Assembly: GCA_012295275.1 (NCBI GenBank)
Contig: CM022670.1
Coordinates: forward strand, 14,282,373 to 14,346,372
Origin: Chrysomallon squamiferum
Lineage: Eukaryota > Mollusca > Gastropoda > Neomphalida > Peltospiridae
DNA: 64,000 bases
Reading direction: 5' to 3'
Shown in pieces: positions 1 through 17,909 of the stretch. Every line of letters begins with the position of its first letter. Within the stretch, counting starts at the first letter, position 1. Below the pieces are notes generated by a model. The model saw only the letters and a program-made list of their open reading frames with translations, did not search any database and was not told the origin of the DNA. The position numbers and the translations under genes were made by a program.

Positions 1-346
1 GAAACATGTACTTGGTGCGTGATGGCGAAAATGAATATCATGAGAAAACAACAAGAACGAAAAAAAAACCACCCAACAACAACAATAAAGTGTGCGCGAG
101 AGTGCGAGAAAAAAAAAATGTTATAGGAAACAAAGAGAGAAAAGATATATATTACATGTGTGCGTGTGAAAGAAAGAGAATAATTAAAAAAAAAAAAAAA
201 AAAAAAAACAGACTGAGAAAGACAGACAAACGGAGGGACAGAACCAAAGAAACAGAATCTGCAATAAATATAGAATAATGAAATTTTGTTTTGCCATAGA
301 TATAACATAGTATAATTTAATATGTATGTATGTATATATATATGTA
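1..346. other. low-complexity intergenic DNA
   Basis: Purine-rich, A-run-rich sequence with a long A tract near 186-207 and TATG repeats near 320-345. The open frame here is a by-product of A/G composition. I see no gene. Confidence 0.6.

Positions 347-6540
<6,194 letters not shown>

Positions 6541-6597
<57 letters not shown>
6541..6597. repeat. (GA)n microsatellite
   Basis: Perfect GA dinucleotide run of about 57 nt. Confidence 0.95.
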
Positions 6598-6600
<3 letters not shown>

Positions 6601-6849
6601 TTTTTACTGTTTAAGTCTCAGGATTAATCCGGGTGCATACAAAGTACCTTAAAAGATCGATGGCTTTGATCAGTAAATGCAACTCAAAGTACGTTATTAA
6701 AACAAACCAATCCTTTGTAGCTGATTAAAACAACAAATAGTTTATTCATCTATAAACCAGTCAACACTTATTTACTGTTCATGATACATATTTTGCACAT
6801 AATTTGTTGATTTTGGGTTGTTTTTCTTTTATCGCTGAGAACAGAATAC

Positions 6850-7050
6850 TGTTTGGTACTGTGCAACCTCCTTAACTGGTTTTGTCCAGAAGCAACGTGT
6901 ACCGAGACGCCGCAGTTATTGGAGAAAACTGTACATCACACTATATTGCCGAACAGTAGACGGTAAACGTTTGAAAGGAACCAGTGATACTGTACATTCC
7001 GCTTTACCTACACTCACGGACACAGTTAAGAAATAACAACAGTTAAGAAA
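6850..7050 (+). promoter_or_regulatory. conserved 5' flank of dispanin copy 1 (putative promoter/5' UTR)
   Basis: This stretch immediately upstream of the copy 1 start codon is recognisably conserved, in reverse orientation, at about 50445-50690 upstream of copy 3. Shared pieces include the CCGCAGTTATTGGAGAAAAC block and the GTAGACGGTAAACGTTTGAAAG block. Copy 2 keeps only the last ~45 nt. No clear TATA box can be assigned. Promoter function is inferred from position and conservation. Confidence 0.5.
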
Positions 7051-10000
7051 ATGGAGAAAAGAGAAGGTAAGTTCTGATACGCTAGTATGTTATAAAACAA
7101 CAATATAAAACGACCTGTACAGGCTGTAGTATAGATAACAGATAGATAGAGGAATCGATTAGTGAAGCCATTTATAGCTGCAATAATATATGAAAGCAAT
7201 ACAAAATATACAAAGAGAAAGAAATAACAAAATATACAATTTGTACAAATTTTCGACGCCTGCATTTAACGAAAATGAGTGTTATCATTACAAGTAAATA
7301 ATACAGCTGTACTGAACGGGTCGAAGCAAAAACAAATGAGCAAAAGAGCCGTGCTAGCCATATATTCACACAGTTGTTTACTGACATAGAATTGCCAAGC
7401 GTTTGGCTTAGTGTGTGTGCATGTTCAATTATTTACTGCTTGGCGTTGCTCGAGAAAGAGGTCAGGGTTGCTTCGACATGAGCAGGCGAATCCCGTGTTA
7501 TTTGCGATGTTAATTGTTTTCAGTACGGCCGACGTTGCGATGAGTCATATTCTGCAAAACTACAAAACAAAAACTATCAACAAACATTTTAATAATCGAT
7601 TTTAAATTGTGTATATTAAAGATAATATTGATAATGATAATTGTAATAATAACTGATATACAGACACGCAGACATGCTTGCAGACATTCATACGAGAAAC
7701 TACATAATTATGAATAATATACAAAATAGTAGTAGCAGCAGTAACAGCAGTAGCAGTAGTAGTAGCAGTAGTTGTAGTAGTAATAATAACAATTGTAAAA
7801 TGAGCAATAATAACAAAACCAACAATAATAATAACTTTCAACACCATGAGAATCATTTAGACCATTCCTTGTGGGAAAAAAGAAAAAAGGTACACTTTAA
7901 AAACAAACGAATATGACAATCATAGAAAATACACACACATTATTCATCCTTACCACTGTCCAGACTACTAATAATACAATATTTATTAAGCACACAACTA
8001 ATAAATTAAAATAAAATAAATAGAAATAAAAATACATAATTAAAGAAGAAGAAGAAAAAAAATAACCGCTATAATTTCTCCCCCTCAAATAATATAAAAT
8101 ACGAACCAATTAAAATTAAAAAAAAATTAATTAAAAGCCCCAAAACATTATAAAATAAATTAAAGAAATAAAGAAATAAAACAAATAGTAATAAAAAATA
8201 AATAAATAATAAAAAATAAATAAAAATAAATATAAAGAAAGAAAGGAAGAAAACACCCCAAAAAGTACCCAACCCTTAAAACAAATAAATGAAGGCGTAT
8301 ACACAGAAATTATATTGCTTCACCTATAAATATTATTATTAATACAACATATTTAAATTTTTAGACATTCTAAACGGTTTCTTTCTTTCTTTCTTTTTTC
8401 TTTCTTTCTTTCTTTTTCTTTCTTTTTCTTTCTTTCATGTCTTTTTGTATGTTACGTAACAGAATGTTTAAAAGCCAACGTGATCGAGGTTCCTCTTTTT
8501 CATCTTCATTTAGACCATGGGTATTCAACCTGGGGGTCGCCAGCCTTTTTTTCTGGGGGTCGCGAGATCGTTCTTGAGCGAGGGTGTGTTTTAGATTTTT
8601 TCAACTTGGAAGGAGGAATAAATAAAAACGTGTAGACAGGTTTGGGACCCGTCATAGTGAATATAAATTCCTTTTGTACTGTCTTTGATTGATGAAAATA
8701 TGGTTGCCCTAGATATTATTGAATCAAAATTTTTAAAGGGGGACCTCGGTCATATTGAGTTGGTCATAATGGGTCACGGTATGAAAATGGTTGAAAACCG
8801 GTGATTTAGACAAATATATTTTTGCAGTCATAGTTTTGAGAACGAAACGATATATATTTTTAAAATTTATTTCAGATGTTGGTCATGAAGGGTATCCACC
8901 ACAAAATGTAAGTTGTTTCAACTATATAAAAATATAAATTAGTTTCTCCATACATAAATTTTCGTTTTTATTATTTTTATTATTATTATTTTTTTTATCC
9001 TATTTTATTTATTTATATTACACTTATTCTTATTTCATTAATAATATATTTGATTTGATTTGATTTGATTTATATTTTTTATCATTTTAAATTATTTTTT
9101 CTTTCGCTGGTTGTTATATTTCAAGCATTGGTATTTACGACACGTAGTACATTTTTTTTTTCCAATTGAATCGATCATCGTTTTATGTGCATTCATATGT
9201 CTGTGTGAACTTACAATAGCTATTACAACTTAATAAAACAATAAAGCAATAATAGTAATAATAATATGATAACGACGACAATAACGACACTAGTAATAAT
9301 AATGATGATGATGATGATGATGATTTATTTTAGCCACCACCAGCGTATGGTCAATCACAAGTGAATTATGGACCTCCACCTCCAGGCTATGGACCTGCAC
9401 CTCCCGGATATGCTCCACCTCCTCAAGGTTACCCCCCAGGTCAAGCTCAACCAGGATATGGGCAACAACCACACGGATACGGCCCACCACCACCATCAGG
9501 ATATGGGCCGCCACCTCCTGGTTACGGACCAGTAACAGGACGAGATCAAATGGTCGTAAGTAGATTCTCTGTACAGTTTGTGAGTCTGTCTCAAGAAAAT
9601 TCACATAAAACATTTGTTTTAGCAGTTTTATATTTTAAGTTATTCAGAAAACAACAACATTTTTTTTTTGAAACTGATACATGTCTTGTTGTTATTTTGT
9701 TATTGCACTTGTAAAAAGGAAAGATCGTCGAACATATGAATCTTCATATATTTTATGCACCAATTCATGCATTTATTAACTTTATACTCTGATATGATCT
9801 TCAGTAAATAGTTGTAAGTGTTACAAAACATATACTTTTTTATTGGGCTGATGCTCCAGATTTGGATGAGTTAATATTCACAAGTAGTGCTTAAGTGATA
9901 TGTCACTGAATTCGTATAGCAGTTTGTACTTATTATTTATTTATTCACCCATACATATATTTATTTATCAATTTATTTATTTAATTATTTATTTGTTTAA

Positions 10001-10128
10001 ATATTTAAGTATTTAAGTGTTTGATCACGAATCTTCAGTAATGGGATCAATCAATATTCTGTTTTTTTTCTTTGCTATGTCTTTAAATTTATTGGTTTAT
10101 GGCTTCCTTTGGAATGGCATATATAACT

Positions 10129-10194
<66 letters not shown>

Positions 10195-12087
10195 TACCTA
10201 ATCGAATTGTAAGATCAACTTACGTATTAAAATGGGATAAGGTTCATCTGAACACTTAATTAGTTTATCTCTATTATACTCACTGTAAGATCAACTTACG
10301 TATTATAATGGGATAAGGTTCATCTGAACACTTAATTAATTTTATTTATTCTACACCGGAGAGTGCGTCTATTTATAACTGGATATAATTAGTCTTTTTT
10401 TTTTTTTTAATCTGCGAGTTTGTGAATTGGTCAGTGAGTTTCTTGTTCACTGATCGGTGAATAAGTCATTGATCAGTTAGTAACTTTATTACTGAGTTAT
10501 TCCGTAAATCTGTCTGTGAGTAGGTGAGTCGGTCACGCTTTCATTTATTCGTTTCACTTTCAAGGGAAAACAGTTGAGATTTTCTGCTGAATTCATACTT
10601 ACTTGTTACGTACTAAGATTGTAAATTAGTTTACTATGAAATTCTCAAGTTACCAATATGTTTACTGGCTCATAAATTGTTCCTATCATAATGTGTACGC
10701 AGGGAAATGGACTAGAAACCTAAGCTGCTTGCTATGGTAAATTTACGATTTTGCTGCTGCATGCACAAAACAAGAGGGCGTCCGTTGCTATGGTTACAGT
10801 ACCACATCTGCATTATTGCAATATGAATTATGAATATTAAAAGAGTATGCAAGTGTATGAGTGTCTGTGTATGTAAACATACACTTTCTATATGTGTATA
10901 ATATATTCTGTTTTTTTACGTGTTACTATTAGTGCTGTTACATATTTCTTTCAGATTATTCAACAGCCAGCAAACACTCTGATTGTTCATCCTGCAGCCC
11001 GACCCCCTGATTACCTGATCCTGTCTATCGTATCTTGTTGTTTCTGCTGGCCTATGGCCATAGCCGCTCTCATCTGTTCACATGGGGTAAGTCATTTGGA
11101 GAAATAGATATTTTCGTATCAGTATGTAAGTGTGTTACAGTTAGTCTCTAAAACCTGTCAGGACGTGTAATGCCTGAAATAATCGATCATTTCACTACTG
11201 TTTAACACCACCATTCTGTTCGTGTAATGTCTAAAATGTTCAGTCAGTTCATGAAATGACTAGGATTAGCCTATTTGTCTAATATGCTTGTTGACAACAT
11301 GTAATATACGTTTGCTGAATTTTACCATCATTTTCATTTTATTTATCTCGTATGGTTAAAAATGATTTCTAATGATTTTGCACGGACAGAGCAGAAGGAT
11401 TAGGGATCTGTTGAACATGATTTTAATGATTAAAGGCTATTAACGTTTAGAACTTGACACTGTTTGCTCGCTTGTTGTTAGACTTAATCACAACATGTAA
11501 ACAGTGACAGAAATGGAGAGAGGTTACGGAGGGAGATGGTATTTCCATACTTTTTAATTTCCAGGTTATGACTGATTTCTGAATTAATATGGAGTCTCAA
11601 TCGTTCACTAGTTATCATTTGTCAAGTTTCTAGCAAATGAAATTAAATAATTTGTTTTCTTTAATTATGATTTACATATTTTACTCAGCTCTCAAAAACA
11701 GACATATTAAATTATCTCATCAAAAAATTATAATCTCAGTCTTTCCTTACTGAATTAGTAGCTTTACGCGAAGACGGTTACGCTGGAGTACAAACATACA
11801 CATAGATATCCACACCCACAATCACACATACACACATCCACAGTCACACACCCATCCAACCCCACATACACACACTCTCCGGAGGATTTCGTAAATCTGT
11901 TTTCTGTTTATTTTTTCAGTCCCGAACTGCATCAGACGCTGGTGATTTTGAGGAGGCGAGACGTAAGGGAATGAATGCCAGGAATATAGCAATTAGCGCC
12001 ATTGTATTTGGTATGATCATCATTGTTATTTCTGTCGTTCTCAGACTCGTCATATACAACACCATGTCGAGGCAATATTACGGATAA
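7051..12087 (+). CDS. CD225/dispanin family two-pass membrane protein, copy 1 (5 exons, 189 aa)
   Basis: Exons 7051-7066, 8876-8907, 9334-9555, 10955-11086 and 11920-12087 all have GT-AG introns and join in frame (introns at phases 1,0,0,0). Residues 1-16 are from two tiny exons. Residues 17-90 are Pro/Tyr/Gly-rich (PPPAYG, repeated GYGPPPP units). The CD225 domain runs from about 105: RPPDYLILS, a cysteine cluster SCCFCWP in or beside the first hydrophobic segment (110-133), a cytosolic loop [14 protein letters not shown], then a second hydrophobic segment (about 156-175) and tail SRQYYG. This is the layout of proline-rich dispanins (PRRT1/SYNDIG1/TMEM91-like); IFITM proteins are distant relatives. 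PPAY and PPDY fit the PPxY WW-ligand motif. AATAAA overlaps the stop (12086-12091), with another near 12730. Exact role unknown; membrane-trafficking or membrane-fusion modulation is typical of the family. Confidence 0.87.
8381..8440. repeat. (TTTC)n microsatellite
   Basis: Tandem TTTC units with small interruptions, inside intron 1 of dispanin copy 1. Confidence 0.85.
8516..8803. mobile_element. hAT-like non-autonomous DNA transposon in intron 1
   Basis: A 288-bp element is flanked by the 8-bp direct repeat ATTTAGAC (8508-8515 and 8804-8811). It begins CATGGGTATTCAACC and ends GGTTGAAAACCGGTG, a terminal inverted repeat matching at 12 of 15 positions. An 8-bp duplication plus ends of the form CA..GGT.TTCAACC, next to GGGTCGCG-type sequence, is characteristic of hAT elements. 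There is no coding capacity. The equivalent intron 1 positions of copy 2 (near 38720-38735) and copy 3 (near 48620-48640) lack the insert. Confidence 0.85.
10130..10192. repeat. (AC)n microsatellite
   Basis: Perfect AC dinucleotide run in intron 3 of dispanin copy 1. Confidence 0.95.
10208..10342. repeat. tandem duplication, 76-bp period
   Basis: A 59-bp block beginning TGTAAGATCAACTTAC occurs at 10208-10266 and again at 10284-10342 with only two differences seen. Each block starts with a short hairpin (GTAAG-ATCAA-CTTAC). Confidence 0.9.
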
Positions 12088-14510
12088 TAAAACTGAAACT
12101 TCGGCTCGACACTAGTATTACATTCTTCAATATTCCTGACCAATGAATAATTAATTAGATAGGCTACTAACCAGTCAGTTAGCTCTAATACAAACCAGTC
12201 AACCAGCCATCCAGATAGCCAAGCAAGCAAGCAAGCAAGCAAAAACAAACTAATAACGAAATGAAGAACCACCCATTAGACAGATGCACAATTAATATTG
12301 GTTGCAATTATCGTAATTATTGCTGTGTATTTGATTAGCTGCATTTCGTTGCATTTTAGAAAAAATATATCATTTTACGTTTATTATCTTATTACAACTT
12401 TATATTAAGTGTGTTTAATAGGTAAGTAAATTCACGATCTCGGAAATCTGTTCTGTTTTTGAATTAGAATGGCTTTGAAAAATAAATGAAAAAGAAAATA
12501 CAGCAGCAAATCTGACTTATAATAGGATGGTCATCGTTTCTGTAATTTTGACACAGCCTATTATTATAATACAAAAAAAAAATCACAAAAAATACACGCA
12601 CACACAAAACAAAAAAGGTAAAAACAACAACAACAAGAGAAGGTGGAAAATACTAAGAAGCAAACAATGTAGTGCACGACCTACATGAATACACAGAACC
12701 GTTCCCCCCAGTAATGATATAGTGTACTAATAAATAATTTTTATTTATTTATTTATTTATTTATTAATTTATTATTATTATTATTATTTTTTTTTTTGTC
12801 GGGACTTGAAGATGTTAGTTTTCATTCAGGTGATAATTAACACGTGAAATAATTTTGAAATAAACGCTTTAACTATTTAATCTTGATTTAAAGATCAGTG
12901 TTCGTCTCCATATACATATACTTGTATTTAATATACGTTGAGTTACGTGTTAATTGTATTTCCGTTTATAATCTTTAACTGCTACAGAAGTATTACATGT
13001 AAATATTAATGCTGTTACATATTACTTTCAGATTATTTAACAACACATATTCATATACCTGCCCCCACAACATACACATGTATGCACTAAATGATACACT
13101 AACCACGGATAAACATTGATATAATTAATTACAGCTGTTACAGTATAACCTTTCCTTAAAATGGATCATGTTCGAATTTAGAAACAATATCTTTACGTTG
13201 AACAATTACAAGTGTTGTATTATTGTGAACCCTGTCCCTTTAACTGATTAATATTTTTTCTATACATTTGTATTAGCGTATCATGTAGTACAACACGTTG
13301 TTAATGGCCACGCATATAAAACTTCGTTGGTGTTGTAACATATATTTTCTGTGATACTATTTGCAGTTTTTATATTCATGTAGAAAATATTTTCCAAAAT
13401 TCTATGAGTATTTTATATATAATGTTTGACGTGATGGAAATTGACTTTAACACACTCTTATTTGTTTATTTATACAGATACATAAAATATACACATACAC
13501 ATGTATACATACTCACAAATACACTCTTGTTAATATTGCACGCACCATGAATGTGTCTCTCTGGTATACAAGTGCTCTTAAATATTGTGTTGTCAAGTTA
13601 TTATCTATGTTTTATTTGTCTAAGTCAGTTTTATCATGTACAAATAAAACAACAGCTCGCACATGCTGGCGTGAAATAAAATTTATCATTTCAGGTGATA
13701 TAAGTGCCTACTTCTCTAACAAGTACAAAACCTTGTGTTATTATTTTCTTTCTCTAAATAATAAACACTTCATGTATTTTCTCCTATGTTTTCTTTTTCA
13801 AAAACTCTAAAAATGATTTGGACAGTGATAGCAAAGACGTATTGACATGTACCATTTTCGCTGTTAATTTTTTAAATGTTGATTTGTTATATTGAATTTT
13901 AGCACTTGGACTTCTGTATTTTATTCATTTTTAATAAAATGATAATAACATGACTTTGCGTTATCTAGTTTTTTGTTTCATTTCTTCTCTCTTCAATGGG
14001 ATAATTCTTGCTCTCTTTTCTTTTTTTTTTCTAATTAGTGTCTACCAATTCTCTATCAAATATAATGATATATATATTTTCACGAGAAAGTGCTTATAAA
14101 AGGTTTTCTACTACTAATCCGATATATACCTGCTTAGCGGGTTCATTTACACTGCAAACTGAATTAATGCCTACCTTTCGACAGTACTTAATGAAAGTAT
14201 TAAACTGATTCCCTTTAAAAAAAAAAAAAATACAGTGGGAAGAGTATCTTGTATCTTTATAACTACAGTCTCCCCGACACAAAAGGGATGTTTATACATT
14301 TCTTTGTTAAAAAACAAAACAAAAAAACAACAACATTGTGGCATGATATAATAAATAATCCTTATATTCATTTTTTTTATATTTGCACATAAGCTTTATT
14401 TTTTAGATAATTATTTAGTTGAAACTTTCACAGAATTAAAAACAAAAAGATATGTAGGATTTTTAATATACAGTTAATACAGATGATAATTAAATAAAAT
14501 CAGGAAAACA
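12088..14510. other. 3' flank of dispanin copy 1; duplicated non-coding DNA
   Basis: No gene is seen. The tract is recognisable in inverted orientation at about 32250-34720, for example the block around the ATTTCCGAGATCG motif (33906-33918), the stretch around the 13190-13320 AT-rich sequence, and the segment containing AATAATAAACACTTCAT (13755-13772 versus 32850-32870). The open frame at 13547-13810 lies within it, is AT-rich and is not conserved in the mirror copy. Confidence 0.6.
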
Positions 14511-14991
14511 GACAATGTGTGATTCAAAAACTGGACAGTGTATCGGAGACTGTCATCCTGGATAAAGAACCAAAGACAGTTTTCAACGTACCCGACACAA
14601 ACTCAAACATTTAGTAAATTATTTTTAACAGTTTCATTCATTTATATCTTTCCTTTCATTCAGTGATTTAATAAAGTGCATTATATTAAACTCATTAATT
14701 CTATATAACAATTTTAAAGTCGCTGGTTACTAATAGATAATTTTATATTAATTCTAATGAATTATTTCTCACGGATTCAACTGTTCAAAGTTTCGTACAG
14801 ACAGACGCTGTAACGGACAGTGATGTTGTAATCACAGTGATGGTGAATGTAAAACGGGATGAAAAGGTGAATGGAAAGGTGTTGACTGTACAGGTGAATT
14901 GATATCTTCTTTTATTAATATACAATTCTTTATTTTTTCAACAGAGAATAAATAAATAAATGAGTACATAAACAAACAAACAAACAAATAA

Positions 14992-15076
<85 letters not shown>

Positions 15077-15280
15077 CATCATCATCATCATCCACAATAT
15101 ATGGTATGATCGCCAACGATATGAACAACAAATATTTGATGAATATTTCAGAATGTGGTAACACATCGATTACAAATGTAATGACAGAAACTGCAAGAAC
15201 GATAACTCGTTTCGCAATATTAAAAAAGGGGAAATAATTTAATGACGTAAACCTGGATGGAAGTGTTTAAGCTGTATTTA
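14511..15280 (+). pseudogene. EGF-like (MEGF/SCARF-type) gene relic, left-arm copy
   Basis: Three exon-like pieces: about 14511-14592 (CDSKTGQCIGDCHPG then a TAA stop where the right-arm copy has Trp), about 14765-14893 (FNCSKFRTDRRCNGQ, then TGA, then CCNHSDGECKTG, another TGA, then KGEWKGVDCTG) and about 15152-15280 (cysteine-spaced but frameshifted). Cysteine spacing and the WKGxDC ending are typical of the EGF-like repeats of multiple-EGF proteins. Several stops make it non-functional. The mirror copies are at 31470-32235 and 44010-44730. Confidence 0.7.
14993..15076. repeat. (AAT)n microsatellite
   Basis: Long AAT run followed by five ATC units, between EGF relic exons 2 and 3. The right arm has the complementary (ATT)n at 31651-31719; the third copy has only a vestige near 44212-44225. 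Confidence 0.95.
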
Positions 15281-15779
15281 AAACTAAGTCATTTGTTGTA
15301 CTAGCAACGGCATTCATGTTAAACAATAATTCTAAATTTAGCTGACTAAAACAATTTAGTAATAAATAAATACTTTTTCTCATAGAATTCAATTTTTTGT
15401 AATTTTCTACTCTTAAAGTGAACAATCTGTATTTCAAAGATTAATAAAAGTATTAAGCAACTGAATAATTAATCAATATTTATTATTAATAAATAAATCT
15501 ATTTTCTTCAACCCATATCTTTCTTTTTTCTATTATGTGAATGAACAGTTTATATTTCAAGGACAACTACTATGATAATAAATATTTATTTTATTTTATT
15601 TTATTTTATTATTTTTTTTTTTTTGCTTTTTTTTTTTTACTATTTAAATATAAACTATATAATATCAATTAAATATACAATATCAATTAAGGCAATAACA
15701 AATTATTTAAATTCAACAATTTCTCTACTAAATTAACAAACTATTTAAATTCAACAATCTGCTAGTTTATAGATTTTAG

Positions 15780-15905
15780 TTCTTTAAAGGTTTACGTTAC
15801 AATGGGCCGGTTCCGCAATGCGGTTATTTCGAGTTATGTCCCTTGATTTGTCGTTAGATGCCGCTGCGCAAACCACTTTCCGGGACTAAAAACAAAATTT
15901 GAATA
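15780..15905. repeat. interspersed repeat fragment with AGTTATGTCCCTTG motif
   Basis: This fragment contains GGGCCGGTTCCGCAATGCGG followed by AGTTATGTCCCTTG. It is shared with the right arm (about 30720-30825, reverse orientation) and in degenerate form with 22605-22655. The complement CAAGGGACATAACTC resembles a motif I associate with molluscan interspersed repeats; the family is not identified. Confidence 0.5.
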
Positions 15906-16112
15906 ACCAATTAAATTAATAATTAAAAACAAAACTATACGTACTATACGACGTACTTAATTTCAGACCATACTAACCCGGTTATCGGAATAAAAAAAAA
16001 AAAAAAAAAAAAAAAATGTTCTTAATAAATGTAAATAAGTTAACAACGTTCATGTTCTCATTCTTAGCTGCAGGTGTTTATAGCATCTTTTAAATCAATA
16101 AAAAGACATTTG

Positions 16113-16145
<33 letters not shown>

Positions 16146-16545
16146 AAAAAAAATAAATAATAATAATAAACTAAATAATAATAAATAAAAAAGTTTGGAA
16201 TTGCTGGACCAGAGGGAAGCAGCCAAAAAGGACAAGGAAACACCTACAGCAGCCGAGAACAGAACACACAAACAGGACGCAGCCAACACGGACCCGGTGA
16301 CGCATACGAGACATTCAACGAGCTAGACAAGTGCCGGAAACAACAAGGAGCGGATAACGGCTACGAAACATCGCAACCGGTTCGTTAGGATCCGATATGC
16401 TGGACACTCCCTTGTATCCTGCAATCGTAACGAGAACCCACTCTCTATCCTTACCCAAAACTCTTTTCTGCGATGGACACTCCCGCTGACCTATCAGAAA
16501 GCGTGCCTGTCACAACAGCTTGCTCTGATTAGCACGTTCATTTTT
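15900..16545 (+). mobile_element. retroposon-like repeat with 3' hairpin end, left-arm copy
   Basis: The ~640-bp unit is shared with 30100-30720 and 23540-24180 (both reverse). Its right end carries the family's terminal sequence CAACAGCTTGCTCTGATTAG then CACGT. In this copy the first stem strand (ACGTGCT) is missing because about 18 nt are deleted near 16505. It includes an A-rich stretch near 16114-16150. A region of about 70 codons (reverse strand of 30141-30359 in the right arm) is partly conserved between copies, hinting at old coding capacity, but no domain is recognised. Confidence 0.55.
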
Positions 16546-17380
16546 TTCATGTTCAAATTCAAGCTGTTGACATGTCGATAACTGACCAGAATCTCTCCAC
16601 TCATCACTGACTGATTGCAAAGCCAGAGGTAGGATTTCATTACGAAACCATTAAATTATTTATCTAACATACTCTGTACGTAAACAAACTCAAACAGTTA
16701 CAAACTAACAAAGGCCTTTAACTTTGCCCAGCGAGTCGGATGTGGTCACCTCGTTTCAGTTCCCTGTGGCACAGGTATAATATCCACTCCATATTCCCAT
16801 GTAATATTAGAAAGTTGAATATGACAGTTAAAGGAAATAAACATTACTATAATACTTTACTCAATTCATCATTCTTAAAGTCGGCATAAAATTTAAAATG
16901 GTAAAACATTTTTAGTTGTACCTTTTCCCTTTCTATCTTGTCTATTGTTGGACAAGTGGTGTTTTTTAAATTAAAGTATTCTCACCGAAAAAAAAAATGT
17001 GTTTTTGTTAGTATTGAATTAGTCCCACCTTAACCTAAACGTCCCGAAACGAAGTGTCATGTTGGATTGATAAATTTCTGATCCCTTTATATTTGAAGAT
17101 AGTTTCCGGTGTTCGAATAATTTGTTTTTGTTCTTCAGTCGGTGACCTAAACATTGGAGATGATCCCAGAAAAAACATGTACAGTGTCTTTATCGTACTT
17201 TATCGTAGTAACAACATAGCCTCCTGACTTCCAATGAGTAGTTAGTGAACAAGTAAATGACATCACCCTACAGACGTTGTGTTGTTATTTTACCTGCTAT
17301 TAAAAAGTAAATCCAACTGGTGAGCTGGATGACATTTTCAGCAAGTAATGTATATAACCGTCCAATTTATTTAGATTCTC

Positions 17381-17432
17381 TTTGACGTGCTTCACAACAG
17401 CTTGCTCTGATTAGCACGTTAATTTTTTTCCA
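17381..17432 (+). mobile_element. 52-bp hairpin micro-insertion, left-arm copy
   Basis: The insert is flanked by the direct repeat TTAGATTCTC (17371-17380 and 17433-17442). It contains the 7-bp inverted repeat ACGTGCT (17385-17391) and AGCACGT (17413-17419), followed by a T-rich end. The same insertion is at 29154-29205 in the right arm, so it predates the arm duplication. It looks like a severely 5'-truncated copy of the 15900-16545 family. Confidence 0.75.
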
Positions 17433-17909
17433 TTAGATTCTCACAACAGACTCTCCACCGTGATGGTCGATCCCGACATGGTGCAAGCCCGGAAGAGAAG
17501 CTGTGAAGAATACTCACGGACGGATTGTGCTTTGTGCTTTCTGAGCGGAATTCAGAAACCAAAAAGATACTGTACCATTTTCTTTATTTATTTAGACTTA
17601 AATTCTTATTTATATTATTTGTAGGCTTTTGTATTATTGTTACTTTTATTACTTTTCTTTTTTCTTTTTTACTCTTTGTTCCTCTTTTGTCTTTTACTTT
17701 CCGGTATCTTAAATAACCGATATATCTTATCTTTATCTCGATCTGAAAGTGAGTTGCGTTAGCTTTAGTCTTTTTTTTGAATTAATATAGAATTGTCTAT
17801 ATATTTAAAAATCCAAGTATATTTTTAAAATCGAAGTATTTAAAAAAACCCCAAAAAACAATAACAACAAAACAACAACAACAACAACCCATACACTTAC
17901 ACAACAAAC

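Noticed and set aside
13547-13810. 87-codon frame in the dispanin copy 1 flank
   Set aside because: AT-rich, and the mirror sequence at about 32.85-33.15 kb does not keep the frame.
16370-16400. tRNA-like B-box resemblance (GGTTCGTTAGGATCC) in the retroposon
   Set aside because: Does not match the B-box consensus at the key positions and no A-box or cloverleaf is apparent at the right spacing.
17525-17716. 63-codon frame conserved with 28870-29061
   Set aside because: Conservation is expected from the recent duplication; composition is F/L-rich and no domain is seen.
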